From NCBI GenBank assembly GCA_013397935.1, contig VZRN01005002.1, forward strand, positions 427,253-491,252: a stretch of DNA of 64,000 bases, given 5' to 3'. Below the pieces are notes generated by a model, which saw nothing but the letters and a program-made list of their open reading frames with translations, was not told where the DNA came from and searched no databases. Positions within the stretch are counted from its first letter, which is position 1, and each line of letters opens with the position of its first letter. Position numbers and translations under genes: made by a program. This document shows positions 61,401-64,000 of this stretch, piece by piece. The stretch is from Dasyornis broadbenti (Eukaryota > Chordata > Aves > Passeriformes > Dasyornithidae).

Positions 61401-62399
61401 AGCAGTGGCAGCTGAGGCTGAGTTGAGCAGGCTTGTTGTTGAGCTGAAGTGGTGATAGCATCAAAGGAAATGGATGGGGATTTCTGAGATCAGAGCTGTT
61501 ACGGCCATTCATGATTTGTTGCCAGGCTGAAAGCTGCTGCAGAGAGCTGCCTGAGAAATGCTGATTAATACAGTAATTGAGGTTTTCTGTGAGTGAGAAG
61601 GGAAAAATTAAAATATGACTAAAAATGTTCTTTTTGAAATGAATAACATTTTGAGATTGCACATTCCAGACAATAGTAGCTACTGGTACAAACGATTTCT
61701 ATAAAAGAGCAGAAAACTTCTGGTTGAACACGGCATCTTTTTATGTTTCTCTCTTAAGGAGGAAGGTCAGAAGGTCAGTCTATATATTTCTTTAATGGCA
61801 GAGTTTCCTTTGTGATTCTTACTTTAGTACACATTCTTAACAATTTGTTTCTGTCTCTTTTTCTTGATAAACTTAGTTTTATTCCAGATCAGGCACCATT
61901 AGGCTGGATCTGCACATCAGCAAAACCCTTTCTTGTGCGCTAAGGTAGTTCTGGGCTCAGCTTCACTGAGACACCTGGAGCTAATTTTGGGGTAGCCTCA
62001 GAGCGTGCCACAGAGTTATTTGAAGTCCATAGGCTTCATAGGCTGTACTTACCTCCCCAGGCTCCAGGGACAGAGCCACACTGACCTGGGATATTGGCAT
62101 CCTCCTGATGAATATTTCACTTCATCTGATGTGATCTAATCTAATCTCTGCTTCCTCTTATTTTCCAGCCCAAAAAAGCATTCTCAGTTCCTTGAAAAGC
62201 AGATTTGCTTTTTTCCCTGCTCTCCTTTACATTAAGAAGATCAGTCCCTGAAGGAAACACATCAACCCTTTCTTCTCGCCCCCCCCCCCTTTTTTTTGTT
62301 TTTCTTTCAAGCTAACAGGGAAGTGAAAAGCTCTGAAACAGCTGCCTCTCAGAGTGAGACTATTTTTCGGTAAAATAATCACCTTCAGTATGACTACAT
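58481..62399. other. Non-coding sequence, no gene seen
   Basis: Unique DNA with a C11T8 run at 62279-62297 and other short homopolymers. The 126-codon minus-strand frame (61282-61662) and the frames at 59294-59769 overlap others and show no domain. No repeat family recognised. Confidence 0.5.
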
Positions 62400-62560
62400 T
62401 GTTTTTCTGTTCTGTGCAGTGTGACTCAGCATCAGTTAATTAACCCAATCAAGTAGGCCGGATTTCTCTCCTTTAATGAATGGTTCTTCCTACTTCAGAG
62501 CCTTCCTAGACCTCATTTTGGATGTGCCTCGGTTTTACAGGGTATATCCAATTACATTTA
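62400..62560. promoter_or_regulatory. CNE-like stretch: Maf/AP-1 site next to GTTAATTAAC
   Basis: TGACTCAGCA (62422-62431) combines an AP-1 core with a Maf half-site. Four bases later lies the 10-bp perfect palindrome GTTAATTAAC (62435-62444), which resembles a shortened HNF1 or homeodomain-dimer site. This juxtaposition suggests a regulatory element. Nothing here shows activity. Confidence 0.3.
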
Positions 62561-63725
62561 TATCCTTCAGCCCCAGTGCTCGGGCCACCTCTCTTGTGGA
62601 ATTACCCTGTGGTGGCAGTTAAGCCAGGACACTCACTTGCGAGCAGTTGCCCTACTTAGGTCTGCTGCCACGAGCCCTCCCGCGTTAGCACATACGGAAG
62701 GTCTTTACACAGATATGCTATTCTCAGCATCGCGAGCCGAAAATGGCAAGTAATCCTTTCCACACGTCTTTTTATCAGTGGGAGGAGGAGCAGGTTAAGG
62801 GAAAGGGGTTTGTGTACGCCTGTCAGAGAGACAGGCAGGCACGCGATTGCATAAACCTGCTCCCCCCCAACCCCCTTCTCCCTTTTTCCTGTGAAGAAAT
62901 ACGTAACACCAAGATCACCCTAAAATATAAGTGCATGTATGTTTAGAAGAAGAATGTGAAACTAGCTGCCATGTGAAGTGCCAGGGAAGTGATGAGAAAT
63001 ATGCATGCAGACATGTGAGAAGAAGGAAAAGTAGTAGAGTTGCCTCACAGTGAAGCAGCTGGCATTTGTCCTGGGCTGTGTATGGCTATAAATGGAATTG
63101 CGCATCACCGTTCCTCTGAGCCCGAGGACGCCTCGCTGAAGAGACAGGACCACTGAAGGAAGTAAGGCATCTGGTTGTTTTGTAATGAGAAGCAGGAATG
63201 CTCTTAATAATAAACAAACAGGACATTGTATGCCATCATCACAGGATGTCCTTCCTTCACACAGCATGCTGACTTGGATCAGAGGAAAAAAAAATTGGGT
63301 GCTGGGATCTGCTGATTGCTCTACCAATCCTCCTTCCATCAGCAGTGTGTTCCTGGATGGTCGCTCACATCTTGCCTCATGCGAGATCCGTGCTCGTTTT
63401 CTTACCGTGCTGCAAAAGGGGCATCGGGTTTGGAAACGCTGCGTGCCGGGTCCTGCTGCTGTGAGCTTCCCTGCTGTTACCAAGGGAAAGGGGGAAGGTT
63501 TTGTTTAAGGGAAGAAACAGAAATGTCTTTCCCAGTTCCTTTTACAAGCACTGATTAGAAAGAGTCTCGGGAAAGAGAGAAAATCAAAACTCTCAAACTC
63601 CCAAATTTGTCATCTCAAGTGAAGTCCTATGATTGCTGAGGTTTGGGAGCAAGCACTTTGAATTGAGTTCTAATCAATATTCTGGAACTTGGGAATAGTT
63701 CTAGTTTGTATTTTTTATAAAGTTC
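62561..63725. other. Non-coding sequence, no gene seen
   Basis: Sequence with rising GC toward the right. The long minus-strand frame (62962-63483, 173 codons) overlaps plus-strand frames, has no domain and no sensible start context, and is not called. Confidence 0.5.
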
Positions 63726-63726
63726 T

Positions 63727-64000
63727 ATCAAGTCACACTGCGGAAGAACGAAAGCGGGCACGTATTGAACTCCGGAGCTTAAAAATAGCACGGAAAACAG
63801 ATTTCTAGTAAAAGCTGCCTCAGGTGCGCTCTCCGAGGAGCGCCGCGGTGCCCGCCCACCCGGCAGATCCAGGCGGCGGGGCAGCGCCGCGGCTCTCCCA
63901 GCTGACGCACGGGGCCGAAAGGGAGGGAAAAAAAAAAATAATAATAACAGTGATGTAAAAAATCCAGTGCGGGTGGGCTGGGCTGGGCTGGGCGGGGCAG
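63727..64000. promoter_or_regulatory. Edge of a CpG island (probable promoter to the right)
   Basis: CpG frequency jumps from sparse to dense: about two dozen CpGs in the last ~275 bases, most between 63826 and 63915 (GCGCCGCGG-type clusters). A GGGCT tandem run (about 63974-63993) and GGGCGGGGC end the window. CpG islands in birds usually mark promoters, so a transcription start probably lies at or beyond the right edge. The direction of transcription cannot be told from this part. Confidence 0.7.
63974..63993. repeat. (GGGCT)n short tandem repeat
   Basis: Roughly three and a half units with G-rich flanks at the window end. G-runs of three are spaced closely enough for a G-quadruplex to be possible on this strand. 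Confidence 0.85.

Noticed and set aside
62962..63483. 173-codon open frame on the minus strand
   Set aside because: No recognisable protein family, overlapping plus-strand frames of over 100 codons, and no supporting promoter or splice context.
1..64000. CRISPR arrays, operons, bacterial or plasmid features, biosynthetic clusters
   Set aside because: No direct-repeat arrays, no densely packed long genes and no ribosome-binding-site pattern. The repeat content is that of a bird nuclear genome.

Overview
This window looks like vertebrate, and more precisely songbird (passerine), nuclear DNA. The evidence is the repeat content. There is a degraded CR1 LINE with recognisable reverse-transcriptase fragments (about 45935-47184). 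There is a SINE with a tRNA-Ile(AAT)-derived head and a CR1-type tail (about 45586-45712, minus strand), the architecture I recall for the passerine element TguSINE1. There is also a CpG-rich, 1082-bp solo LTR with a perfect 5-bp target-site duplication (26643-27724). Base composition is AT-leaning and CpG-poor, with scattered short microsatellites, as expected of avian non-coding DNA.

I find no convincing protein-coding gene. The open stretches are short, overlap on both strands, carry no domain I recognise, and several lie inside repeats. The window therefore reads as intergenic DNA or one large intron. Layout: 1-24.5 kb is mostly unique sequence with CNE-like stretches (4.4-4.7, 10.8-11.0 and 18.3-18.5 kb). 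24.5-31.5 kb holds old palindromic Harbinger-like MITE relics, the solo LTR and a MIR-like relic. 34.5-37.4 kb is a motif-rich block with a full CRE, an octamer, a T-box half-site and a local CpG cluster. 39-44 kb holds MIR-like relics. 44.7-47.2 kb has a TCF-site CNE-like block, then the SINE and the CR1. 48.5-63.7 kb is unique sequence with further motif-rich blocks, a 39-A tract and a striking pair of inverted repeats at 52.55-52.61 kb. From about 63.73 kb to the end CpG density rises sharply, which looks like the edge of a CpG island, so a promoter may lie just beyond the right boundary.

No genes act together here that I can name. My best inference is a regulatory landscape near a developmental gene, supported only by motif content and appearance. 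Conservation could not be tested. No new defence, mobile or biosynthetic system was found. The most checkable observations are the passerine SINE, the recent-looking solo LTR, the SOX-POU composite site, the POU dimer (MORE-like) site, the 52.5 kb inverted repeats, the possible 71-nt exon at 36.1 kb, and the terminal CpG island.
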